Shown: in pieces, positions 49,883 through 57,618 of the stretch
How positions within the stretch are numbered: the stretch's first letter is position 1
Layout: every line of letters begins with the position of its first letter
Assembly (NCBI RefSeq): GCF_030915505.1
Contig: NZ_CP133265.1
Span: forward strand, 3,066,001-3,130,000
Direction: 5' to 3'
Origin: Neobacillus sp. OS1-2
GTDB lineage: Bacteria; Bacillota; Bacilli; Bacillales; Cytobacillaceae
DNA: 64,000 bases
Notes under the pieces: generated by a model
Told to the model about the DNA's origin: nothing
What the model saw: only the letters and a program-made list of their open reading frames with translations
Databases searched by the model: none
Program-made: the position numbers and the translations under genes

Positions 49883-51151
49883 GTGGGTATACTTCAAGAA
49901 TTATTAAAAGATATTCCTGTACCAAAAATGGCAAAAGTGAATGTGAAGTTTGATGACAAAATGATTGATGACCTTCGTAAAGCTTTAATGGAAAAATTAC
50001 AACAAGAACAGATTATAAAGACCGTTCGGCCTGGAATGGAAATTGCCGTAGCTGTCGGCAGCAGGGGGCTTGACCGTCTCGTGGAATTAACTGCGGTAAC
50101 GGTTCAGTTTTTAAAAGATTTAGGGGCAAAGCCATTTATCGTCCCTAGCATGGGTAGCCACGGTGGTGCAACCGCAGAAGGACAGCGGGAAGTATTAGCA
50201 CATCTCGGTGTTACAGAGGAAAGTGCGGGCTGTGAAATCCGTTCATCAATGGAAGTAGTAAAGATCAGCGAATTACCGAACGGTTTGCCTGTATATGTCG
50301 ATAAATATGCCTCAAAAGCTGATGGGATTGTCGTGATCAATCGTGTGAAGCCGCATACGGCATTCCGAGGACCTGTGGAAAGCGGGCTTATGAAGATGAT
50401 TAGTATCGGCTTAGGGAAACAAAGAGGGGCCGAAGCCTGCCATCAAATGGGTTTTAAATATATGGCAGAAAATGTGCCGGCGATGGCGAAAATCATCATG
50501 GAAAAAACACCATTCCTATTTGGAATAGCGACAGTTGAAAATGCCTTCGACAAAGTGGCAATTGTGGAAGCATTAACACAGGCTGAGATTATCGAAAAGG
50601 AAGCTGGATTACAGACACAAGCAAAAGCATTATTGCCAAAGTTATATTTTGATCAATTGGATGTCCTCGTGATTGATGAAATTGGAAAAAACATTAGCGG
50701 TGATGGAATGGATCCAAATATTACAGGTCGTTATCCCACTCCATATGCAACAGGCGGCCCAGATGTTAACAAAATGGTGGTGCTGGATGTAACGCATGAA
50801 TCAGAGGGGAATGCCAATGGAGTAGGAACCGCAGATTTTACAACCAAGCGTCTATTAGACAAAATGGATTTAGAAGGAACCTATGCAAATGGGTTAACAT
50901 CAACGGTTGTGGCTCCTACAAAAATAGCTACGACATTACCAAATGATAAACAAGCAATTCAGGCTGCTGTAAAAACCAGTAATATCTTAGATTTTAGAAA
51001 TGTCAAATTGGTTCGCATTAAAAATACCTTGAAACTTAGTGAAATTGAAGTATCCGAACCGTTGCTTGACTATATAGCAAAACATCCAAATATGGAGCAG
51101 GTTTCGGATCTATATGAATTTCCATTCGATGAAAACGGGAATTTATTTTAA
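49883..51151 (+). CDS. LarA-superfamily nickel-dependent hydroxyacid racemase/epimerase
   Basis: 422 residues from GTG 49883 (AAGGAGTG upstream). The N-terminal half is the lactate racemase (DUF2088) domain. SMGSHGGAT (His93), RVKPHTAFRGPVESGLMKM (His158, Lys171) and GKQRGAEACHQMG (His187) can be matched to the catalytic and pincer-binding residues of lactate racemase LarA. In particular Lys171 to His187 is 16 residues, the spacing of the LarA cofactor lysine (Lys184) and nickel ligand (His200). The protein is divergent from true LarA and sits with an SDR and gluconokinase, so a sugar-acid 2-epimerase (gluconate/mannonate) is more likely than lactate racemisation. larE, larB and larC for the cofactor are in the same cluster. 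Confidence 0.82.
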   Translation: MGILQELLKDIPVPKMAKVNVKFDDKMIDDLRKALMEKLQQEQIIKTVRPGMEIAVAVGSRGLDRLVELTAVTVQFLKDLGAKPFIVPSMGSHGGATAEGQREVLAHLGVTEESAGCEIRSSMEVVKISELPNGLPVYVDKYASKADGIVVINRVKPHTAFRGPVESGLMKMISIGLGKQRGAEACHQMGFKYMAENVPAMAKIIMEKTPFLFGIATVENAFDKVAIVEALTQAEIIEKEAGLQTQAKALLPKLYFDQLDVLVIDEIGKNISGDGMDPNITGRYPTPYATGGPDVNKMVVLDVTHESEGNANGVGTADFTTKRLLDKMDLEGTYANGLTSTVVAPTKIATTLPNDKQAIQAAVKTSNILDFRNVKLVRIKNTLKLSEIEVSEPLLDYIAKHPNMEQVSDLYEFPFDENGNLF

Positions 51152-51171
51152 CAAAGAGGAGAGAGAGAGAA

Positions 51172-51942
51172 ATGACAAATTTATTTGATCTAACAGGAAA
51201 GACGGCGGTAGCAATCGGGGGAAATGGTGTATTAGGCTCTGCCATGGCAAAAGGATTAGCAGACCACGGAGCTAAAGTAGCGATTGTTGGTCGAAATTTG
51301 GAAAAGGCGGAGGAAATTGTTAAACAAATAGTCAATAACGGTGGAGAAGCAAAGGCGTTTTCAGCAGATGTTAGTTCTAAAGATTCCTTGGTTCAGGTTG
51401 CGAATGAAATCGAACAATGGTCTGGTGGCTGGGATATTCTCCTGAATGCACCTGGAACAAATAGTGCGACACCTTTCTTTGAACTTGATATGGATGAATA
51501 TGATAAAATAATGGATATCAACTTAAAAGGGATTGTCCTAACCTGTCAAATTTTCGCGAAAAGAATGATTGAGCAGGATCGAAAAGGCAGTATTATTAAC
51601 ATTTCATCTGTTTCATCGACAACACCGCTTTCAAGAGTATTTACGTATTCTGTTTCGAAAGCAGGTCTTAACAGTGTAACACAGTTCTTAGCACGTGAAT
51701 TTGCACCTAATGGAATTCGTGTGAATGCGATTATTCCAGGATTTTTCCCGGCTGAACAAAATCGGAAAATATTAGACAAAGAACGAATCGAATCGATCAT
51801 GAGCCATACCCCGATGAATCGCTTTGGTGAAGCAGAAGAATTACAAGGTGCTACTGTTTGGCTCGCTTCAGAAAAGGCATCAAGCTTTGTCACTGGTGCA
51901 ATGATTCGTGTCGATGGCGGATTCGGCTGTATGACAATCTAA
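51172..51942 (+). CDS. SDR-family oxidoreductase, probably D-mannonate/fructuronate oxidoreductase type
   Basis: 256 residues. The NAD-binding loop AIGGNGVLGSAMAKGLADHG, the active-site YSVSK (Tyr159, Lys163) with Ser145-148, and the C-terminal VDGG are complete. The N-terminus reads much like B. subtilis YjmF (SDR-type D-mannonate oxidoreductase: GGAGDLGKAMVKGLSEHGA), which reduces D-fructuronate to D-mannonate. Starting 20 bases after the LarA homologue under the same operator, it would supply or use that enzyme's substrate. General SDR assignment is sure; the substrate is inferred. Confidence 0.85.
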   Translation: MTNLFDLTGKTAVAIGGNGVLGSAMAKGLADHGAKVAIVGRNLEKAEEIVKQIVNNGGEAKAFSADVSSKDSLVQVANEIEQWSGGWDILLNAPGTNSATPFFELDMDEYDKIMDINLKGIVLTCQIFAKRMIEQDRKGSIINISSVSSTTPLSRVFTYSVSKAGLNSVTQFLAREFAPNGIRVNAIIPGFFPAEQNRKILDKERIESIMSHTPMNRFGEAEELQGATVWLASEKASSFVTGAMIRVDGGFGCMTI

Positions 51943-52018
51943 TCATATTTTTGCTGCCTATTAAATAAGGTAACAATGGCATGATTGATTTAATGTAAGG
52001 GGAGGGGAGACAAGGACC

Positions 52019-52819
52019 ATGCTAACTGAGAAATATAAAAAATTACAGTCTATTCTCCGTGAAATGGAATCGGTAGTTGTTGCGTTTTCAGGAGGAGTGG
52101 ATAGTACGTTTTTACTAAAAGCGGCATTTGACACATTAGGTGCGGATCACGTTCTAGCCGTAACTGCGGACTCTGAAAGCTATCCCTCAAGTGAGCTTAA
52201 AGAAGCAATGGAGCTTGCCGAAAAAATGGGTGTCAGGCACCAAGTGATTGAAACTTCTGAACTGGCCATCCCAGGCTACGCTGAGAATAATAAAAATCGA
52301 TGCTACTTTTGTAAAAGCAGTTTATTCGATCATTTAATTCCAGTCATGGAAGAAATGGGTTTTCAAAATGTCATATATGGTGTCATTGCTGATGATATGA
52401 ATGAATTTCGTCCAGGCATGCAGGCTGCTAAAGAAAAGGGGATACGCGGTCCGCTGCAGGAGGCTGATTTATTTAAGGAAGAAATTAGAGAGCTGTCACG
52501 GAATTTAGATTTGCCAACATGGGATAAACCATCACTTGCCTGTCTTTCATCTAGAATTGCCTATGGGGAGTTTATTACCCAAGAAAAGCTGTCAAAGGTT
52601 GAAAGGGCAGAAGATTATTTAAAAAGACTCCATATTCGCCAAGTTCGTGTAAGGACACACGAGGACATTGCCCGGATTGAAGTTGAACCAAGTGATATGA
52701 GTACCATTTTAGAAAATCATAATTCGATTGTAAAAACGCTGCAAGAGTATGGATATAAATATATTACTTTAGATTTAATAGGATATCAGAGCGGCAGTAT
52801 GAACAAGGTTCTATCTTAA
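52019..52819 (+). CDS. larE: ATP-dependent sulfur transferase LarE
   Basis: Builds the two thiocarboxyl groups of the nickel-pincer nucleotide. 266 residues with the PP-loop FSGGVDST at 23-30. Three cysteines stand where cluster-type LarE has them: Cys95 and Cys98 (RCYFCKS) and Cys175 (PSLACLSSR). L. plantarum LarE keeps only the last and sacrifices its sulfur. The three-Cys form may bind a 4Fe-4S cluster and reload sulfur. GGGGAGGGG is upstream. The operon started at the LarA homologue ends with a strong terminator after this gene. Confidence 0.93.
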   Translation: MLTEKYKKLQSILREMESVVVAFSGGVDSTFLLKAAFDTLGADHVLAVTADSESYPSSELKEAMELAEKMGVRHQVIETSELAIPGYAENNKNRCYFCKSSLFDHLIPVMEEMGFQNVIYGVIADDMNEFRPGMQAAKEKGIRGPLQEADLFKEEIRELSRNLDLPTWDKPSLACLSSRIAYGEFITQEKLSKVERAEDYLKRLHIRQVRVRTHEDIARIEVEPSDMSTILENHNSIVKTLQEYGYKYITLDLIGYQSGSMNKVLS

Positions 52820-52826
52820 AGTGGAT

Positions 52827-52866
52827 AAAACAAAAGGCTTTGGATATATCCAAAGCCTTTTGTTTT
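52827..52866 (+). terminator. Terminator after larE
   Basis: A perfect palindrome with 20-base arms: AAAACAAAAGGCTTTGGATA and its complement, ending TTTTGTTTT. Confidence 0.92.
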
Positions 52867-52944
52867 AAGAGTAGTCCGTGTCAAAAAAGAGTATGATAAA
52901 ATGGATAATAAATACATAGTGGTAACTGAAAAGGAAGATGAAAT

Positions 52945-54420
52945 ATGCCAAGAGAGTTTGTAATTGGACTTGATGTCGGAACAACAAGCGTTAAAGCCTG
53001 TGTGTTTAACTTACACGGTAAATTAATGGCTGATGTTGAAAAAGTAATTACATCAAATTACCCCCAGCAAGGATGGGTAGAGCAAAATCCGGATGAAATT
53101 GAACAATCTGCAATCCTAGCAATTAGAGAAGTCATTGAAAAAGCGGCAATTGAGAAAAATGAATTGGTTTCTCTTGGTTTTTCTGCTGCGATGCATTCGC
53201 TTATTTGTATCAATGGGGAGGGCAAACCGATATCTCCAGCACTTATTTGGGCCGATGGAAGAAGTTATAAACAGGCTGATGAGGTAATTAATACAATTGG
53301 AAATAAGGTTTACGCTAAAACAGGAACACCGATTCACCCCATGACACCCTTTGTAAAATTATTGTGGATGAAAGAAAATGACTATAAACCATACAAAGAA
53401 GCAAAATTTTTCATGTCAATTAAAGAATACTTACTCCTTTGCTGGTTTGGCGAGAGAGTAATTGATTATTCAATGGCATCCGCAACAGGGTTATTCAACC
53501 CCACAACCCATAAATGGGAGCAAGAACTATTAGGCCTTACGGGTATTTCGGAAGATCAGCTATCTGAAATTGTTCCACCGACAAAAATAGTGATGGGAAT
53601 CAACCGAGATAAAGCAGAAGAGATGGGGATTCACCCCGACATGCCTGTAGTTGTTGGAGCGGCAGATGGACAATTAGCGAACCTGGGAAATGGTGCAATT
53701 CTTCCCGGTGAAGTAGCTGTTTCAGTTGGAACAAGCGGGGCTATTAGGCAAGTGACAAAGGGTGTTAAGATTAGTGAGAGTCGTGAAACGTTTTGTTATT
53801 CCTTTACAGAGGATTCTTCCATCATAGGCGGACCGACGAATAATGGAGGAATTGCTATTCAATGGTTAAAGGAACTATTGAACGACCAAAGAAGCTTTGC
53901 TGAATTTCTTTCTGATGCGGAACAGATTCCTCCAGGTGCAGATGGTATGCTTTTTCTTCCTTATTTAAATGGTGAAAGAGCACCAATTTGGAACCAACGG
54001 GCAAAAGGGAATTTTTACGGAGTAACAATCACACATAAAAAGGAACATTTTATTCGTGCCGTACTTGAAGGAATCACCTTTAATCTCTATCAAATTGGAA
54101 AAACCTTGGAACGCTTAGCCGGTGAGCCGCAAAAAGTTTATGTAAACGGTGGTTTAGCCAGATCTCCATTGTGGCTCCAAATGATGGCAGATATATTTGA
54201 GGCGGAAATTTATGTTTCGGAAAGCCATCATAGTGCAGCATGGGGGGCTGCATGGACCGCGTTAGTGGCAATCCGTAAAGTTGCTTCCTTTGAAGAAATT
54301 AAAAGAAATATTCCGATGGGAAAAGCCACACTTCCAATTAAAGAAAATAGTGAACAATATAAGAAGTTCTATGAGAATTATGAAATGTTAGCAAATGATA
54401 TGGTAAAGTATTTTAAGTGA
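52945..54420 (+). CDS. gntK: Gluconokinase (FGGY family)
   Basis: Phosphorylates D-gluconate to 6-phosphogluconate. 491 residues with the FGGY layout: GLDVGTTSVKACVFN (phosphate 1, ~9), GFSAAMHSLICIN (~75), WADGRS (~95), GAADGQLANLGNGA (~233), VSVGTSGAIRQV (phosphate 2, ~256) and GGLARSPLWLQMMADIF (adenosine, ~395). The AMHSL and ADGQLANLG segments are the gluconokinase-specific versions. It has its own start region after the larE terminator and is followed directly by larB, so the NPN genes and the kinase are co-transcribed. It fits a product of gluconate from the LarA homologue. Confidence 0.9.
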   Translation: MPREFVIGLDVGTTSVKACVFNLHGKLMADVEKVITSNYPQQGWVEQNPDEIEQSAILAIREVIEKAAIEKNELVSLGFSAAMHSLICINGEGKPISPALIWADGRSYKQADEVINTIGNKVYAKTGTPIHPMTPFVKLLWMKENDYKPYKEAKFFMSIKEYLLLCWFGERVIDYSMASATGLFNPTTHKWEQELLGLTGISEDQLSEIVPPTKIVMGINRDKAEEMGIHPDMPVVVGAADGQLANLGNGAILPGEVAVSVGTSGAIRQVTKGVKISESRETFCYSFTEDSSIIGGPTNNGGIAIQWLKELLNDQRSFAEFLSDAEQIPPGADGMLFLPYLNGERAPIWNQRAKGNFYGVTITHKKEHFIRAVLEGITFNLYQIGKTLERLAGEPQKVYVNGGLARSPLWLQMMADIFEAEIYVSESHHSAAWGAAWTALVAIRKVASFEEIKRNIPMGKATLPIKENSEQYKKFYENYEMLANDMVKYFK

Positions 54421-54437
54421 GAATAGGGGGGATAGGC

Positions 54438-55184
54438 ATGCTTGAGGATGTGTTGAAGCAAGTTCAAGATGGAACCCTTAGTATTACAGCTGCCAAGGAA
54501 CAATTAGCTACCTTTGAAAATTTGGGTTTTGCGAAAGTCGACCACCATCGAAAAAAACGACAGGGCTTTGCAGAGGTCGTTTATGGGGAAGGAAAGACAG
54601 CGGAACAAATTATTTCAATTATCCTGACTTTAAGGGCGCGGAATAATGAAATTCTTGTAACAAGGGTTGCAATGGAGAAGGCTGAATTAATCCGGAATGA
54701 GCTTCCTGAACTGATCTATAATGAGACAGCAAGGATTCTTTTTTGGAAAAATGAAACGAATACTGAGAGAAGCCCGGAAGGATACATTGCCATTGTAGCT
54801 GCAGGAACCTCTGATTTACGGGTTGCAGAAGAAGCGGCAATTACAGCAGAGGTGCTCGGGAGCAAGGTACGCCGCTTTTATGATGTCGGTGTTGCCGGCA
54901 TTCATCGCCTCTTGTTTCATGCCGAAGAAATTCAAAATGCGACAGTCTCCGTTGTTGTTGCTGGAATGGAAGGGGCTCTCCCAAGTGTAGTGGGCGGACT
55001 TGTTTCTCACCCTGTCATTGCTGTCCCGACAAGCATTGGGTATGGAGCGAGTTTTAACGGCCTATCGGCCTTGCTTACGATGTTAAATTCATGTGCTTCA
55101 GGAATTAGTGTAGTAAATATTGATAATGGGTTTGGCGGCGGATATAACGCTGTATTAATACATCAGCTGGCACAAAAGGGGTAG
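54438..55184 (+). CDS. larB: Nickel-pincer cofactor carboxylase/hydrolase LarB
   Basis: Carboxylates nicotinic acid adenine dinucleotide at C5 and cleaves the phosphoanhydride, the first step of nickel-pincer nucleotide synthesis. 248 residues from ATG 54438 after a GGGGGG-rich ribosome binding site. The C-terminal half is PurE-like: AAGTSDLRVAEEAAIT (~120), RRFYDVGVAGIHRLLFH (~148), VVVAGMEGALPSVVGGL and CASGISVVNIDNGFGGGYNA are characteristic. It begins 17 bases after the gluconokinase stop. Confidence 0.95.
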   Translation: MLEDVLKQVQDGTLSITAAKEQLATFENLGFAKVDHHRKKRQGFAEVVYGEGKTAEQIISIILTLRARNNEILVTRVAMEKAELIRNELPELIYNETARILFWKNETNTERSPEGYIAIVAAGTSDLRVAEEAAITAEVLGSKVRRFYDVGVAGIHRLLFHAEEIQNATVSVVVAGMEGALPSVVGGLVSHPVIAVPTSIGYGASFNGLSALLTMLNSCASGISVVNIDNGFGGGYNAVLIHQLAQKG

Positions 55185-55188
55185 GGAA

Positions 55189-56058
55189 ATGAAGACACTT
55201 TATTTTGATTGTTTTTCGGGAATCAGCGGCGATATGGTCATCGGGGCACTTATCGATGCTGGAGCTGATCCAAATCTATTAGCAGAGGAATTAAAAAAGC
55301 TTCAAATTGAAGATGAATATGAGCTGAAATGGAAAAAAATCATAAAAAATGGTATTAGCAGCACAAAATTTGATGTTGTACTGCTAAACAATTCGAATAA
55401 TCAAAACAACAATCATGAGCACACCGAAGACCATAGTCATGGTCACGAACACGAGCACCACCACGATCATAGTCATATCCACGAACACGAACACCACCAC
55501 CATCACCATCACCATAGCCATGATCATGACCATCACCACCAGCATGACCATCGTGCCTATAAAGAGATTGTGGAATTAATTGAGGGGGCTGGTTTTTCTG
55601 ACTCTGTAAAGGAAACCGCCTTAAAAATTTTTAATAAAATTGGTGAAGCAGAAGGGTTGATCCACGGAATACCATTGGAAAATGTCCATTTCCACGAAGT
55701 AGGAGCCGTTGATTCGATTATTGATATTATCGGTGCGGCGATCTTAATCGACCAATTGGAAATAGACATCATCAAGTCATCAGCTATTCCTGTTGGCACA
55801 GGAAGAATTCATATTGACCACGGAGTTTATCCGGTACCGGCTCCCGCGACACTCGAAATTTTAAAAGGAGTGCCGCTTGACCAATCGGATATCAGAGCGG
55901 AGCTTACAACACCAACGGGAGCGGCGATTGTCGCCGTACTTGCTGAGGAATATTGTTCGATTCCTTCATTGAAAGTTAGGTCAATCGGGTATGGTGCGGG
56001 AACAAAAACCTTTAAACACCACCCAAATGTACTCCGAGTTATTATTGGTGAGCAATAG
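55189..56058 (+). CDS. larC: Nickel insertion protein LarC, N-terminal part (LarC1), with a long His tract
   Basis: Nickel-inserting cyclometallase that places Ni into the pincer nucleotide using CTP. 289 residues. The N-terminal YFDCFSGISGDMVIGALIDAG is the LarC signature. Residues 76-121 are a remarkable metal-binding tract, with 28 of 46 residues His, including a run of eight. After that VHFHEVGAVDSIIDIIGAAI and TTPTGAAIVAVLAE are conserved. It stops at the expected LarC1/LarC2 border (VLRVIIGEQ). It begins four bases after larB, so it is translationally linked. Confidence 0.93.
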   Translation: MKTLYFDCFSGISGDMVIGALIDAGADPNLLAEELKKLQIEDEYELKWKKIIKNGISSTKFDVVLLNNSNNQNNNHEHTEDHSHGHEHEHHHDHSHIHEHEHHHHHHHHSHDHDHHHQHDHRAYKEIVELIEGAGFSDSVKETALKIFNKIGEAEGLIHGIPLENVHFHEVGAVDSIIDIIGAAILIDQLEIDIIKSSAIPVGTGRIHIDHGVYPVPAPATLEILKGVPLDQSDIRAELTTPTGAAIVAVLAEEYCSIPSLKVRSIGYGAGTKTFKHHPNVLRVIIGEQ

Positions 56059-56110
56059 TGAGAAAACAAGTTACGTAAAAAAGTCATCCAACTTGAAAGG
56101 GGGTAACCAA

Positions 56111-56590
56111 ATGGCCTCACTTCCTCCCAATCATGAACATTATGATCATCAAATGGTCAAAATGGAAGTGAATCTCGATGATATACCTGGAGAATGGCTT
56201 GGCTATGTGATGGACTTACTATTCGAGGCCGGAGCAAATGATGTGTTCTATACGCCCATTTATATGAAAAAAAATAGACCAGGCGTATTACTGCAGTTAC
56301 TTTGTTCACAAGAAAATAGTAATAGAATGAAGGAGATTCTTTTTAAGGAAACAACCACGCTAGGTCTACGCTATTATCCGTTAACCGTACATAGATTAGA
56401 AAGAATGTTTACAAAGGTTACTACGGAGTGGGGGAGCGTGACGGTAAAAGAGGGAATATTTGAAGGACAAGTCGTACAAAGAGCTCCCGAGTATGAGGAA
56501 TGTAAACATATTGCGCAGCTTCATAATATTCCTTTAAAACAAGTCTATGAGCAGGTTTGGAAAGTAATAGGGGAAAAAGATAGACTTTAA
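56111..56590 (+). CDS. larC2: Nickel insertion protein LarC, C-terminal part (LarC2)
   Basis: 159 residues from ATG 56111, with AAAGGGGG seven bases before. VNLDDIPGEWLGYVMDLLFE and YTPIYMKKNRPGVLLQLLC are the LarC C-terminal domain (CTP-binding and oligomerising in the characterised enzyme). The reading frame stays open upstream to 55991, overlapping the end of larC1 in the +1 frame, so a +1 (or -2) frameshift could in principle make a fused LarC. In L. plantarum LarC is made by a programmed -1 frameshift. Here the separate ribosome binding site makes independent translation the simpler reading. Confidence 0.88.
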   Translation: MASLPPNHEHYDHQMVKMEVNLDDIPGEWLGYVMDLLFEAGANDVFYTPIYMKKNRPGVLLQLLCSQENSNRMKEILFKETTTLGLRYYPLTVHRLERMFTKVTTEWGSVTVKEGIFEGQVVQRAPEYEECKHIAQLHNIPLKQVYEQVWKVIGEKDRL

Positions 56591-56640
56591 GATTTTCTTT
56601 TTCTTCATTATGATAATAGAGGAGAGGAAGAAGGTTAGTT

Positions 56641-57282
56641 ATGAGCTTTATCTCTGTATTATTTTTAGGTTTTGTTTTAGGAATAAAGCATTCCATCGAA
56701 CCGGATCATATTATTGCCGTTTCCACCATGGTTGGTAAGAGCAATAAGCTGTCTCGTTCTACTTTAACAGGTGTATTCTGGGGAATCGGACATACTAGTA
56801 CTCTTTTTATTGTCGGGATGATATTGGTTTTGATGAAAGGTGAGTTATCAGAGAAATGGGCCATGTCACTCGAATTTTTAGTGGGCATTATGTTAGTGTA
56901 TTTAGGTATAAAAAGTATGCTATTTTTTAATAACTTTCAAAGGAATTCCGATAACCATGCTCGTTCATCATTCATAAAGATTACCTTTATTGGGTTTATT
57001 CATGGATTGGCAGGGAGTGCAGCGATGGTTATTTTAACTATGTCAACTGCGTCGTCTGTCTGGGAGTGTGCCTTATATATTTTGATATTTGGTGCAGGAA
57101 CGATTATTGGGATGCTCATGTTTACAACGATCATTGGAATTCCGTTTGTTTATAGTAAAAAAAGCGTAGGTCTTAATCGTCGTTTGACCCAATTTGCCGG
57201 GACGGTAAGTTTTCTATTTGGGATCTACTATATGTATAATCTGGGTATTACAGAAGGACTATTTCAGATGTGGGTACAGTAG
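56641..57282 (+). CDS. Nickel/cobalt transporter-like membrane protein (NiCoT/UreH type)
   Basis: 213 residues with about six membrane helices. The first helix holds H-S-I-E-P-D-H (His17, Asp22, His23), the H-x4-D-H signature of nickel/cobalt permeases; a second conserved FIHGLAGSAAMVIL lies at ~120. Homologues are named UreH or HoxN/HupN/NixA-like. Placed 50 bases after larC2 and in the same direction, it most likely brings in nickel for the pincer cofactor. ATG 56641, ribosome binding site GAGAGGAAG. Confidence 0.85.
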   Translation: MSFISVLFLGFVLGIKHSIEPDHIIAVSTMVGKSNKLSRSTLTGVFWGIGHTSTLFIVGMILVLMKGELSEKWAMSLEFLVGIMLVYLGIKSMLFFNNFQRNSDNHARSSFIKITFIGFIHGLAGSAAMVILTMSTASSVWECALYILIFGAGTIIGMLMFTTIIGIPFVYSKKSVGLNRRLTQFAGTVSFLFGIYYMYNLGITEGLFQMWVQ

Positions 57283-57294
57283 AATTTTGAAGCT

Positions 57295-57322
57295 AAAAAA
57301 GGGCTGCCACTCATGTGGCAGC
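57295..57322 (-). terminator. Terminator for the minus-strand NhaD pair
   Basis: GCTGCCAC/GTGGCAGC with a four-base loop; on the minus strand it ends in six Ts (plus As 57295-57300). On the plus strand the T run is absent, so the nickel transporter transcript may read on. Confidence 0.75.
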
Positions 57323-57329
57323 AAATCCC

Positions 57330-57611
57330 TTAGCCCCATTTAATTTCCTGCAATAATTCCTGTCTAAATAATTGAATCAAAAATTCATTATAAAAGTCCT
57401 TTCTGACAATTACCTGATACTTATTATTAGGATGGATATAATAATGGATATCAGTTAACACTTTATTTTCCTCAAAAAACTCGCGGACTTTTTTCAAATT
57501 TTTCTTAAATTCACTATCATGAAGGTTTATCGAGAATTCAATGTCATCCCCGTTAGCGGTTTCCTTAAGGTCTAGTAGCTTTTCGTCATATTTATAGATT
57601 ACCTTCATCAT
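57330..57611 (-). CDS. Small protein of unknown function
   Basis: About 92-93 residues with an acidic N-terminal half and the sequence FYNEFLIQLFRQELLQEI near the end. No membrane helix or cysteine. ATG 57608 is better spaced from AGGGGG than ATG 57611. It begins about eight bases after the NhaD-type transporter stop on the same strand and is followed by a terminator, so it is co-expressed with that transporter. I do not recognise the family. Confidence 0.6.
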   Translation of the reverse strand: MMKVIYKYDEKLLDLKETANGDDIEFSINLHDSEFKKNLKKVREFFEENKVLTDIHYYIHPNNKYQVIVRKDFYNEFLIQLFRQELLQEIKWG

Positions 57612-57618
57612 TTGCCCC

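Noticed and set aside
49883-51151. Straight annotation of the LarA homologue as lactate racemase
   Set aside because: The sequence is divergent from LarA outside the cofactor residues, and its neighbours handle sugar acids, not lactate; a broader racemase/epimerase call is safer.
56040-56110. A programmed -1 frameshift fusing LarC1 and LarC2, as in L. plantarum
   Set aside because: The C2 frame is +1 (or -2) relative to C1, not -1. The AAAAAA run lies after the C1 stop codon and LarC2 has its own ribosome binding site.
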